From: CAZMGV01 sp964621525 [NCBI: uncultured bacterium]
Lineage (GTDB): Bacteria > JAGRBM01
Assembly (NCBI GenBank): GCA_964621525.1
Contig: CAZUMS010000012.1
Coordinates: 61 to 64,060, forward strand
DNA length: 64,000 nucleotides
Direction: 5' to 3'
The notes under the pieces were generated by a model, which saw only the letters and a program-made list of their open reading frames with translations, was not told the origin of the DNA and searched no databases. A program made the translations under genes and the position numbers. Below, in pieces: positions 1 to 8,550 of the stretch; within the stretch, counting starts at the first letter, position 1, and every line of letters starts with the position of its first letter.

Positions 1-25
1 GACCTAATCACTACATAAGAACCGT

Positions 26-39
26 CCGGTTGTAACCGG
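26..39. promoter_or_regulatory. Short inverted repeat upstream of the hsp70-like gene
   Basis: CCGGTT and AACCGG face each other across 2 bp in the 196-bp stretch before the first gene. The stretch is more A+T-rich than the coding DNA and must carry the promoter, but I could not assign a convincing -35/-10 pair or a sigma-32 type heat-shock promoter. The repeat could be an operator or chance in G+C-rich DNA. Confidence 0.2.
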
Positions 40-196
40 TGTCACAAAACATCGCCGGATCCGGCCCCGGTTCCCTATCTTTCGGATATTGCTGGGCTTT
101 ACAACAACTGACTCCGACCGGTAAGCTTGTCGTGATAGATTCCGCCTAAGGGTATTAAGGGGATTGGCGCGGCACCTTCGGGCCGCACCCGGTTTT

Positions 197-2161
197 ATGA
201 GCAAAGCCATCGGCATCGACCTCGGCACCAGCAACTCCTGTGTCGCCTACTGGACGGGCAGCGGCCCCGAGGTGATCCTCGATTCGAAGGGGTACAACAC
301 CACCCCGTCGTACGTGGCCGTCAACTCGCGCGGGAAGCTGATCGTCGGCCACCTCGCCAAAAGCCAGGTGATCACGAACCCCTTCCAGACCGTCTACGCG
401 GCGAAGCGCCTGATCGGCCGCCGCTACACGGACGAGGCGGTGAAGATCGCCAAGCAGTTCATCTCCTACGACATCCAGGAAGGCCAGCACGGGGACGTGC
501 AGATCAAGCTGGTGGACCGGGCCTACTCCCCGATCGAGATCTCGGCCCTGATCCTCAAGAAGCTGAAGAAGGTCGCCGAGCAGCAGGCCAAGGAGAAGAT
601 CACCAACGCCGTCATCACGGTTCCGGCCTACTTCAACGACACGCAGCGCAAGGCCACCAAGGACGCCGGCGAGATCGCGGGCCTGAACGTCCTGCGCCTC
701 ATCAACGAGCCGACGGCGGCCGCCCTCGCCTACGGCTACAAGGACGACGAGGACAAGAACATCGCCGTGTTCGACCTGGGCGGCGGTACGTTCGACGTCA
801 CCGTCCTCTCGATCACGAAGGGCGTCTACGAGGTGCTCGCGACGGGCGGCGACTCGTACCTGGGCGGCGAGGATTTCGATAACCGCCTCGTCGAATACCT
901 GATCAAGGATTTCAAGAAGAAGTCGGGCATCGACCTCTCGGGCGACAAGATGGCCCACCAGCGGCTGAAAGATGCAGCCGAAACGGCCAAGCGGGAGCTG
1001 TCCTTCAAGGAGACTACCACCGTCTCCCTGCCCTTCATCGCCCCCACGTCGGAGACATCGCCCCACCTCGAGATCACGCTCCAGCGGTCCCTGTTCGAGG
1101 GTCTCACGCGCGACCTTATCGACCGGTGCGTGCACATCTGCGACCAGGTGCTCGGCGAATCGGGCCTCAAGACCAAGGATCTCGCCGACATCCTGCTCGT
1201 GGGCGGCCAGACCCGCATGCCGCGGGTCCGCCAGCTTATCAAGGAGTTCTTCGGGCTGGAGCCCTCGAAACGGGTTCACCCGGACGAGGCCGTGGCCCTG
1301 GGCGCCGCTATCCAGGCGCACATCCTCTCCAGCGCCGGTACCGCCGTCTCGGTACAGGTTCCCGCCGCGATCCAGGGCGAAGTTTCGCCCCAGCGGCATC
1401 CGACCCCGGCCGGTATCGAGGCGTCGCCGGTTCCGGTCGAACCGGAGGAAGCGCCGCTCGACCTTGGCGAGGCCGTCAGTCCGGAATCCGCGGCGCCCGC
1501 CGAGGATCCTTTCGCAGCCCTGCAGGACCTGCCGCCGCTCGACCTGCCTCCAGCGGCTCCGGCAATACCGCCGGCGCCGCGCCCGGCACCCGCCGCTCCG
1601 CCACCGGCAGCAGCGCCGACACAGGTCGCTCCGCCTCCGGCTCCCGTGCCGCCGCCCGCGCCGGCCAAGCCTGCACCGTCCCGCGGGCCCACCGGCGACG
1701 CCAACGTCAAACCGTTCAAGAAGGTCCTGATCGACGTGACGCCCATGTCGCTCGGCATCGCCACCTTCGGAGACATGGCCTATGTCATCATTCCGAAGAA
1801 CACGACCGTACCGACGAAGAAGTCGAAGATCTTCACCACGGTCAAGGACAACCAGGAAAACGTGCGGATCATCTGCACGCAGGGCGAATCGAAGACTTCG
1901 TCCGAGAACACCTTCCTCGGCGAGGTCGTCCTCGACATGCCGCGGCCGAACCGGCGCGGCGACCCGCAGATCGAGGTGACGTTCTACCTGAACTCCGACG
2001 GCATCCTGAACGTGTCCGCCGTGGACAAGAAGACCAACCGCAAGAAAGAAATCCGGATCGAAGCCGAATCGACCCTCTCGGCCGACGAGGTCAAGGATCT
2101 GGCCGCCCGTTACCGCGACATGGACTTCTCCGGCGACTCCGAAGAAATCTCCGCCATGTGA
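197..2161 (+). CDS. Hsp70/DnaK-like chaperone with long Pro/Ala insert and no lid
   Basis: A 654-residue Hsp70 ATPase. The nucleotide-binding domain (residues 1-380) has the phosphate-1 motif IGIDLGTSNS, the phosphate-2 motif FDLGGGTFDVTV (192-203) and LVGGQTRMP. Residues about 385-503 are a Pro/Ala-rich low-complexity insert. The interdomain linker and substrate-binding beta domain follow (VLIDVTPMSLG at 510-520; NSDGILNVSAVD near 599-610). The chain stops around residue 654, so most of the helical lid of DnaK (usually about 638 residues without any insert) is missing. ATG at 197 is preferred to an upstream TTG at 164, because DnaK proteins begin just before IGIDLGT; no strong Shine-Dalgarno is visible. 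No grpE or dnaJ is adjacent, which argues against the housekeeping dnaK. It is more likely a specialised Hsp70, as is common in myxobacteria. It is convergent with the zinc-ribbon/TPR genes. Confidence 0.9.
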   Translation: MSKAIGIDLGTSNSCVAYWTGSGPEVILDSKGYNTTPSYVAVNSRGKLIVGHLAKSQVITNPFQTVYAAKRLIGRRYTDEAVKIAKQFISYDIQEGQHGDVQIKLVDRAYSPIEISALILKKLKKVAEQQAKEKITNAVITVPAYFNDTQRKATKDAGEIAGLNVLRLINEPTAAALAYGYKDDEDKNIAVFDLGGGTFDVTVLSITKGVYEVLATGGDSYLGGEDFDNRLVEYLIKDFKKKSGIDLSGDKMAHQRLKDAAETAKRELSFKETTTVSLPFIAPTSETSPHLEITLQRSLFEGLTRDLIDRCVHICDQVLGESGLKTKDLADILLVGGQTRMPRVRQLIKEFFGLEPSKRVHPDEAVALGAAIQAHILSSAGTAVSVQVPAAIQGEVSPQRHPTPAGIEASPVPVEPEEAPLDLGEAVSPESAAPAEDPFAALQDLPPLDLPPAAPAIPPAPRPAPAAPPPAAAPTQVAPPPAPVPPPAPAKPAPSRGPTGDANVKPFKKVLIDVTPMSLGIATFGDMAYVIIPKNTTVPTKKSKIFTTVKDNQENVRIICTQGESKTSSENTFLGEVVLDMPRPNRRGDPQIEVTFYLNSDGILNVSAVDKKTNRKKEIRIEAESTLSADEVKDLAARYRDMDFSGDSEEISAM

Positions 2162-2201
2162 CGGCGGGCCGCTTTTGCGGCCATCGCCCGCCCGAAAGAA
2201 G

Positions 2202-2232
2202 AAGGCGCGTTCCCGGAGGAACGCGCCTTTAC
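2202..2232. terminator. Rho-independent terminator, likely bidirectional
   Basis: A perfect 12-bp stem (AAGGCGCGTTCC, 2202-2213, against GGAACGCGCCTT, 2218-2229) with a 4-nt loop, between the convergent hsp70-like and TPR genes. The A and T runs at the stem ends would serve transcription from either side. Confidence 0.85.
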
Positions 2233-2254
2233 TTCACCGTTCCGGTCTACCCGT

Positions 2255-4561
2255 TCACTGGGGCGGCGGCGGAAGGTCGTCGGCCGGAGGAGGAATGTCC
2301 GGGGGGCGCGCCGGAGCTGGCTCGGCCGGCTTCGGAGGTTCGGGAGCCGGAGCTGGCTCGGCTTTCGGCGCCGGTTCGGCAGGTGCCGGTGCGGGCGCGG
2401 GCGCCTTGGGCTCGGCGGGTGCCGGCTTGGGCTCCGCCGGAGCGGCCGGTGCCACGGGTGCCGGTGCAACCGGATGAGCCGCTGCCGGTGCGGCAGATGG
2501 AGCCGGTACTCCGGCAGCCTCGCTCTTCAACTTCTCCAGGGCCTTCCTGGCACGGGTTTCCTTGGGGTTTTCCAGAAGGGCCGTGTCGTACTGGGCACCT
2601 GCTGCCGCCTTGTCGCCGGCAATCCGGTACATCTCTCCGCGGTAGTAGTGAGTCCCGCCCCGCATCGACGGCGTCAGCTGTGCACGGTAAGCGGAGATCA
2701 GCTTTTCCAGATTCGCGGTAGCTTCGGGGTACTTCTGGTCCTTCACCATCTGCTCGGTCGCGATGAAGAGTTCCTGCACTTCCCGGTCCGTCAGCTTGGG
2801 AGGAGCGGTCTGAACCAGCGGATCCGGGGGCAGGTCCTTGAGCCCGAGGCTGTCAGCGAGCGTCCTCGCCTTGCGGTGCGAGGGCGACAGACCGATCGCT
2901 TCGCGGACCAGGGCTTCGGCTTCGGCCGACGCACCGCCGCCACTGCCGGCAATCCGCGTGGCCAGTTCGACCTTGGGTGGAACGTATCCGGGTTCGAGCT
3001 CAATGGCCTTGCGGTATTCGTCGAGCCCCGCAGGATCGGAAAGTTTGGCAACACCGTAGAAATAGCGGACGAACGGGTCGCTCGGATTCCGGCTGGACTC
3101 TTCCTGCGCAACCTTCTGGGCCTCGGTAAAGCGTTTGGACAGGAGCAATCCCGCGATAAACGTATTCCGCTTCGGAACCGGCAGGTTTCCAATCTGGGCC
3201 GGGTTATCGGCGGCAAGCAGCGCCTGGGTCGCGTAGGTCTCGTCGTTCCGGGACAGGGCCGACAGGGCGAGAACAAACCCATGAAGCGCGGCGGCTTCAG
3301 GTGATGGGCTTTCGCCTCCTGCCAGAGGTTCAAGGGCCGCAATAGCCGCCTTGTAACCATCTTCGCTGTCGGGAAGGACCGCCTTCAGGGCCTCGAGAAT
3401 CGGTCCCGAGGCAGGGCCTTCTTCCTTGGGCAGATATCCCTCGGTGTAGTGGCGTTTTTCCGCCGCCTCCCGCTGGGCCTGTGCCTGCTGCTCAAGGGTC
3501 TCCTTGATGGCTGCGTCCATCTGGGCCTTTTCTTCCGGCGATTTGTAGTCCGGCCTCAGGGACTGGACGAGCGGTTCCACGACAGCCCGGGCGGGGCTTC
3601 CATAGAAACGGTCCAGAAGATCGTCGCTCGGCAGAACGATGAAATAGAACAGGCCGCCCAGCACCGCGACAATCAGACCGAGGCCGATCGTCGCATTCAG
3701 CACCAGGCTGCCGCCCTTGGGCGGAGCGCCAGCGTCAGGAGTGTCGATCGTGTCCAGCTCGAAACCCAGCGTCGACGACTTGCGGGGAGCCGGGGGAGCC
3801 AGCTTTACCGAATCCGGTTCCGGCACGACGGCGGCTGCGGGTGCAGACAGCTTCGGCGCAGCCGGTGCGGCCGACGCCCCCGGGCTCACCGCATCCGGAG
3901 CAGCCTGCAAGCCAAAGAGGGGGGCAACCTCCGTAAACATCTCGGGACCGGACCATTCGGAGCCGTCACGCGAATAGGCATCCTTGGCATTGATCCGTTC
4001 GTTGGAGATCCAGCTCTGGACCGTGCTCAGGTCCGCCGGGCCGTATATCAGGCCGAGGCCCTGCTTTTTCACCCGCCACTTGGCGCCCGAATCGGACACC
4101 GGCTGGGAGGCAGCTGCTGCTCTGGGCGCGGCCGGCATGGCAACCGCTGGCGGAGCAGATTTCGGCGCGGGGGCCGGAGCAGCGGCAGGTTTTGGAGCCG
4201 GAGCTGCCGGTTTCGGGGGAACGGACGCGGCAGGCGGAGGAACCTTTCCCAGGTCGTGAAGCTCTTCCCGGTACTTCGGGGCCGAGGCGGGGGATTCGTC
4301 TGAGGCCGTATCGGACATGGCGATGGGTTCATCATCAACGATTGAACTGCTCTTGGGTACGGCCTTGGCACCTCCGTGAATCGGATCTTCTTCCTTCGGA
4401 CGGGCCGGAGGCGGAGCCGAGGTTTCGCCCTCCGCCTTGCGCTTGACGACAAAGATGTGCTGGCAGCTGCTGCAGCGGACTTTCGTCCCCTGAGGCGAAA
4501 GCTTTTGCGGATCCAGATTGTACTGGGCCCCGCACTTCGGACATTTCACCCGCATAGCCAT
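2255..4561 (-). CDS. Zinc-ribbon / GYF-like / TM / TPR protein (Glt-like), paralogue 1
   Basis: 768 residues. The N-terminus is an MJ0042-type zinc ribbon (CPKC at 7-10, CSSC at 30-33). A Pro/Ala-rich linker follows, then a GYF/DUF4339-like domain (about 161-217, with IYGPADL and SRDGSEW). A single membrane segment lies at about 286-310, followed by a TPR-type helical region that should be periplasmic, and a Pro/Ala/Glu/Lys-rich tail from about 675. The same order is found in the next gene upstream. Zinc ribbon plus GYF plus one TM is the arrangement of GltJ (AgmX), the Myxococcus gliding-motor protein whose cytoplasmic domains bind MglA; here the periplasmic part is TPR. A function in motility or envelope assembly is inference. 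ATG at 4561 or the in-frame ATG two codons later could start translation. It lies 117 bp downstream of its paralogue and may be cotranscribed. Confidence 0.8.
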   Translation of the reverse strand: MAMRVKCPKCGAQYNLDPQKLSPQGTKVRCSSCQHIFVVKRKAEGETSAPPPARPKEEDPIHGGAKAVPKSSSIVDDEPIAMSDTASDESPASAPKYREELHDLGKVPPPAASVPPKPAAPAPKPAAAPAPAPKSAPPAVAMPAAPRAAAASQPVSDSGAKWRVKKQGLGLIYGPADLSTVQSWISNERINAKDAYSRDGSEWSGPEMFTEVAPLFGLQAAPDAVSPGASAAPAAPKLSAPAAAVVPEPDSVKLAPPAPRKSSTLGFELDTIDTPDAGAPPKGGSLVLNATIGLGLIVAVLGGLFYFIVLPSDDLLDRFYGSPARAVVEPLVQSLRPDYKSPEEKAQMDAAIKETLEQQAQAQREAAEKRHYTEGYLPKEEGPASGPILEALKAVLPDSEDGYKAAIAALEPLAGGESPSPEAAALHGFVLALSALSRNDETYATQALLAADNPAQIGNLPVPKRNTFIAGLLLSKRFTEAQKVAQEESSRNPSDPFVRYFYGVAKLSDPAGLDEYRKAIELEPGYVPPKVELATRIAGSGGGASAEAEALVREAIGLSPSHRKARTLADSLGLKDLPPDPLVQTAPPKLTDREVQELFIATEQMVKDQKYPEATANLEKLISAYRAQLTPSMRGGTHYYRGEMYRIAGDKAAAGAQYDTALLENPKETRARKALEKLKSEAAGVPAPSAAPAAAHPVAPAPVAPAAPAEPKPAPAEPKAPAPAPAPAEPAPKAEPAPAPEPPKPAEPAPARPPDIPPPADDLPPPPQ

Positions 4562-4678
4562 GTTGAAACTACCCTATCCTCGGTCTGATTCACGGAGGGA
4601 CCGGCCACTGCCCGGTCCAGCCATCCAGATCCAGCAATCCGCTTTCCTAGCGCCCATCAGGTTACGATCCAAGTCCGG

Positions 4679-7600
4679 TCACTTCGCCATCAGGTAGTCG
4701 ACTTCCTGCCCGTTATAACCCAGATTCCTGAGATTGCGGGCGATTTCATCGTCTCCCGTTCCCTGTGACCGCATCTCGCCGATCACGTCTTTCTTGCGCT
4801 TGTCAGATAATCCCGCTTGCTTGCGGAGCGCCTTTCGCCAGTTGTCCATTGCGGCCTTGACGTCGCTCTTTTCATACAGCATTCCGTACCCAAGCTGGAC
4901 ATAGGCTTCGCCGAGATTCGGATCGTTGCTGACGGCCCGTTGGCAGTGGACCAGCCCGTCCTTATAACGGGTCTTGTCATTGGCGATGTTGCAGCGATAA
5001 TAATGGGCCTTACCGTTGTTCGGCTTGAGAGCAAGGCACCTGGCCAGCGTCGCGTCGGCGACATCCGGCTTGTCGAGCTCGTCCTTCTCGACGTAGCCCA
5101 TCGTGCAGATCCCCTCCACCTTCGTATCGAACAGGAATTTCTTCCGGTCTTCTTCCCACTGGGCCCAGCGCCTCGGGTGCCAGTCCATCATCTGCTCGGC
5201 AAGGGAAGCGGTATCCGGGACAACCCTGAACTTCCCGCTGGCGGCAAGCATCTTTTCTTCCTGCTCGATCTTCGGCAGCACCAGGGCATACTGGGCATGC
5301 GCGTCACGCCATTTCTCCTGACGGACGAAGATCCGGGCCTTGGCGATCTCGGGATCCAGGAACGTGGACCAGCCTTTCGAGGAAAGTTCGGCGACCTTCT
5401 TGATGGCGGTATCCATCTGGACGTGAGCGTTACCGTAATCCCTGAGCTCGGCGTAGGATTCGCCCCACCAGTAGGCGAGCAGGGGATTGCCCCGGCTGTG
5501 GTAGTCGCCCTTGGAAAACTCGCCCTGGGCAGCCTGCAGGTCAGGCTGGGCAGCAGCCGGATCGGACTGGGCCTCCTCCCTGGCCTTCGCCAGCAGGGCC
5601 CGTGCGTGCCAGAAATAGGTCTGGGGTTCGGACTTCTTGATCTCGTAGGCCTTCTGCATGTCGGCGATTGCTTCCGTGTAGTTCTTGAGGAAGAACTTCA
5701 CGATCGCACGCTCGAGGTAGAGGCCCGAGTTCTGCTCGCCTTCCTTGATGAGCTGGATCGCCTGATCGAACGACGACAGGGAGGCGGTGAAATCGCCCGT
5801 GTCCCAGAGGAACCGGGCCAGCTGCTGGTGGGTCGCCATTTTGAGGGGAGCGAGCTCGACAGCCTGACGGGTGCGTGCGATGGCGTTCGTGACGTCACCA
5901 AGTTCCCAATAGGTCTTGCCGATGGCGATGAAGGTATCTGGATTCTGCGGATCGAGTTCGATGGCCTTGTCGAATGAACCGAGTGCATCCTGGGTGAGCC
6001 CCTGAGTCAGCTGAAGCTGCCCGAGTGAAACGTAAGCATCGGCATTCTTCGGGTCCAGCCCGATTACAGCCTCGTATTCCTTCTGGGCGTCTTCCAGCTT
6101 TCCGGCCTTGGCATATGCCTGCCCCAGCATGACGCGGCCGGCGAGATCGCTGGGATCCAGCCGGACGGCCTCTTTCAGGGCTGCTTCCCCCTTGTCGTTT
6201 TCGCCGATTGCCAGATGGGTTTTCCCGAGCCGCTGGTGTCCCGGCTGATAGGTTTTGTCCAGCTTGACCGCTTCCTGGTAGCTGAGGAGTGCCTCGGACA
6301 CCTGTCCGCTCACAAACAATGCGTCGCCGATCGCCGTTTTCGTTTCCGCCGACGGGAAGACGCCGTCCGCTTCCTTCGCCTTGGCCAGGGCCTCACCAGA
6401 CTGTCCGCCGGCCAGCAATACATTGGCGCGGGTAATCAGCACCTTTGACTTGAACGGCTTGACCTCGTTCAGCTTGGCGCTTTCAGCCGCCTTGAGCAGC
6501 TCGATCGCTTCGCTCACCTTGTCCGGCATCCGGTTCAGGATGAAGCGGGCCTTCATCAGCCTCGGGTAGAGCGCGTTCTGGCGCGCGGCGATGGCCTTAT
6601 CAAAAGCGGCCGCGGCGCCGGCATAATCCTTCTGCATCTCGAGAATCCGGGCCTGCACGAGCAGGGCAAGCTGGTTATCCGCTCCGGCCGATACCGCCTT
6701 ATCCACCGCCGCCTGAGCATCTGCAAGCCGGTCGCTTTTGCCAAGCAGGGCGTAAGCAAAAGCCGTCTGGGCCTCGGCCGAATTGGGATTCACGGTCGTG
6801 GCATGCTGTGCGGCCGCGATCGCCTCGTCAGTCTTGCCCGCGACACGGTTCGCGTGGGATACCGCAATCTGCGTGTAGTCGGGGTTGGGATCCACGCTCT
6901 TGACGACGTCGGCGAGAGCGAGGGCTTCCTGCAATTTGCTCCGGTCGCCGAGCATCTCCGACCAGAAGGCGTACAGGCGCACCAGCGTCGCGGCCGCCTC
7001 GAAATTCGAGGGATTTTTCTGGATGGCGGTCTTGAGATCCCGCTCGGCTTCAGGGAACTGCTCGACCAGCAGCGCCTTCACCACGGCTTCAGCTTTCTGA
7101 AGGGCCTGCTTGGAGGCCTCTTCGCGGGAACCGGTCACACTCCGGCGGCTGGAGATCAGTTCCTTCAGTTTGGGGGTCGTGAGCTCGGCCAGATCGACCT
7201 CGCGGGAAAGATACCACCAGTACCCGCCGCCGCCGGCGATCAGCAGCACAACGACGCCGATCACGACGCCGATCACCAGCCGGATATTTCCGGCGAACCG
7301 GCCGGCACTGAGGCCGCTGCGGCCCATGGCTTCCTCGTCGAAACTGAAGCCTCCGGCTAGAGCGCCCGACTTTTCGGCGCTGGCCGTCGCGAGGAACTTT
7401 TCGAGGTCTGTATTGTCGACATTGGTTTCGAGAAGGATCTTGACCGAAAGCCAGGGGCCGTCGTTGCGGGAGATTTCGTCCTTCGCACCGATTTTCTTGC
7501 CCTTGAGCAGCTCCTTGACCTTGTCGATGGAGAATGGGCCCGCCGACTGCCCCTTGGCGTTCTTGATCATGTACTGGCCGGCGGCGACCGATGCCGGATC

Positions 7601-8308
7601 GTAGAAGGCGTCAGCGTCGAGACCGATCGTGGCGCTTCCGGCCGCAGGCTTGTTCCTGGATGTCTTGACATCCTTCTCGACCGCACGGTCGATGGCGTCC
7701 AGTTCGTCGAGGGCGCTGCCGCCGCCGTCATCGCCTCCACTGTCCGCTTCGTCGAACGAGAAATTGCCGTCCGCCTCCTGCGTGGCAGAACTACTGGAGA
7801 ACTCGGAGGCACCTTCGAACTGGGGGCCGCCGAGATCGGCATCTTCGGCGAACGGATCGTTCATCGCACCAGCCCCGGCGCTCGGGGCGGCCTTCGCTGC
7901 AGGCTTCGGCGGCTCGGGCTCAGGAGCGGAGAAATCGGGCACTTCCGGTTCGGGCGGAGCCTCGGTCTCGAAGCTGTCCGACGGAGGCGGAACGGCAGCG
8001 GCCCCTTCCACCTCGAGACTATCTTCGGAGAAACCTGCGAACGGGTCATCCCCGCCGCCGAACGGATCGTCAGCCGCTGGAGCTGGAGCGGCAGTCTTCG
8101 GAGCGGGTGCCGGTTTGGGAACGGGTGGCGGAGCCTCTGGCGCCTCTGCTGCGCCGTCGCCTGCACTTCCGCCCTGCAGGTTTCCGTCCGGAAGAATGAC
8201 GATGACCGCGCCGCAGCTCTTACACTTGACGCCGACCTTTTTGCCCTTCGGAATCTTGGCGTCGTCGACATTGAACGCTGAGTTGCAAGACTGGCAGACG
8301 ATCTTCAT
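4679..8308 (-). CDS. Zinc-ribbon / GYF-like / TM / long TPR protein (Glt-like), paralogue 2
   Basis: 1209 residues. It has a zinc ribbon (CQSC at 5-8, CKSC at 29-32), then a 200-residue acidic Pro/Ala-rich linker with repeated DPF motifs (near 81, 88 and 151). A GYF/DUF4339-like domain spans about 246-296 (SAGPFSIDKVKELL, SRNDGPW). A membrane segment lies at about 342-367. A very long TPR array (about 400-1170, more than ten repeats by eye, with helices of the type A-x-LG-x-Y) fills the rest. Size and order recall the large TPR components of the Myxococcus Glt gliding machinery, and TPR arrays are also used in cell-envelope scaffolds. ATG at 8308 has GGAG about 9 nt upstream. The alternative is a generic periplasmic scaffold unrelated to motility. 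Confidence 0.8.
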   Translation of the reverse strand: MKIVCQSCNSAFNVDDAKIPKGKKVGVKCKSCGAVIVILPDGNLQGGSAGDGAAEAPEAPPPVPKPAPAPKTAAPAPAADDPFGGGDDPFAGFSEDSLEVEGAAAVPPPSDSFETEAPPEPEVPDFSAPEPEPPKPAAKAAPSAGAGAMNDPFAEDADLGGPQFEGASEFSSSSATQEADGNFSFDEADSGGDDGGGSALDELDAIDRAVEKDVKTSRNKPAAGSATIGLDADAFYDPASVAAGQYMIKNAKGQSAGPFSIDKVKELLKGKKIGAKDEISRNDGPWLSVKILLETNVDNTDLEKFLATASAEKSGALAGGFSFDEEAMGRSGLSAGRFAGNIRLVIGVVIGVVVLLIAGGGGYWWYLSREVDLAELTTPKLKELISSRRSVTGSREEASKQALQKAEAVVKALLVEQFPEAERDLKTAIQKNPSNFEAAATLVRLYAFWSEMLGDRSKLQEALALADVVKSVDPNPDYTQIAVSHANRVAGKTDEAIAAAQHATTVNPNSAEAQTAFAYALLGKSDRLADAQAAVDKAVSAGADNQLALLVQARILEMQKDYAGAAAAFDKAIAARQNALYPRLMKARFILNRMPDKVSEAIELLKAAESAKLNEVKPFKSKVLITRANVLLAGGQSGEALAKAKEADGVFPSAETKTAIGDALFVSGQVSEALLSYQEAVKLDKTYQPGHQRLGKTHLAIGENDKGEAALKEAVRLDPSDLAGRVMLGQAYAKAGKLEDAQKEYEAVIGLDPKNADAYVSLGQLQLTQGLTQDALGSFDKAIELDPQNPDTFIAIGKTYWELGDVTNAIARTRQAVELAPLKMATHQQLARFLWDTGDFTASLSSFDQAIQLIKEGEQNSGLYLERAIVKFFLKNYTEAIADMQKAYEIKKSEPQTYFWHARALLAKAREEAQSDPAAAQPDLQAAQGEFSKGDYHSRGNPLLAYWWGESYAELRDYGNAHVQMDTAIKKVAELSSKGWSTFLDPEIAKARIFVRQEKWRDAHAQYALVLPKIEQEEKMLAASGKFRVVPDTASLAEQMMDWHPRRWAQWEEDRKKFLFDTKVEGICTMGYVEKDELDKPDVADATLARCLALKPNNGKAHYYRCNIANDKTRYKDGLVHCQRAVSNDPNLGEAYVQLGYGMLYEKSDVKAAMDNWRKALRKQAGLSDKRKKDVIGEMRSQGTGDDEIARNLRNLGYNGQEVDYLMAK

Positions 8309-8550
8309 CCCTGCTCCAACCCCCGGTAGCAGAATTTCCGGCCGCCCGGAGGTCCATCAGCGCAGTTCAGCAAGACCTTAGCGCGGACGGAAATCAGGAA
8401 ACGGCGGTTAACGTCGGAGGGACAGCGAAACTGCCCAATTTCTAACATGGGAGGACCGAGGGCGGCAAGAAAAGCCGAAAGAAAACAATAGCTTCGCCGT
8501 ATTTCACTCCGGGAGGAGCCCAAACCCGGAGGCCTTCCAGCGCCCGCGGT

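Noticed and set aside
4-234. A minus-strand frame at the left edge
   Set aside because: Arg-rich translation overlapping the promoter and start of the hsp70-like gene; no ribosome-binding site or family resemblance.
8305-8523. A 72-codon frame ending in an ATGA overlap with the zinc-ribbon/TPR gene
   Set aside because: The overlap looked like coupling, but the peptide has no protein character, and its last codons are simply the ribosome-binding site of the next gene.
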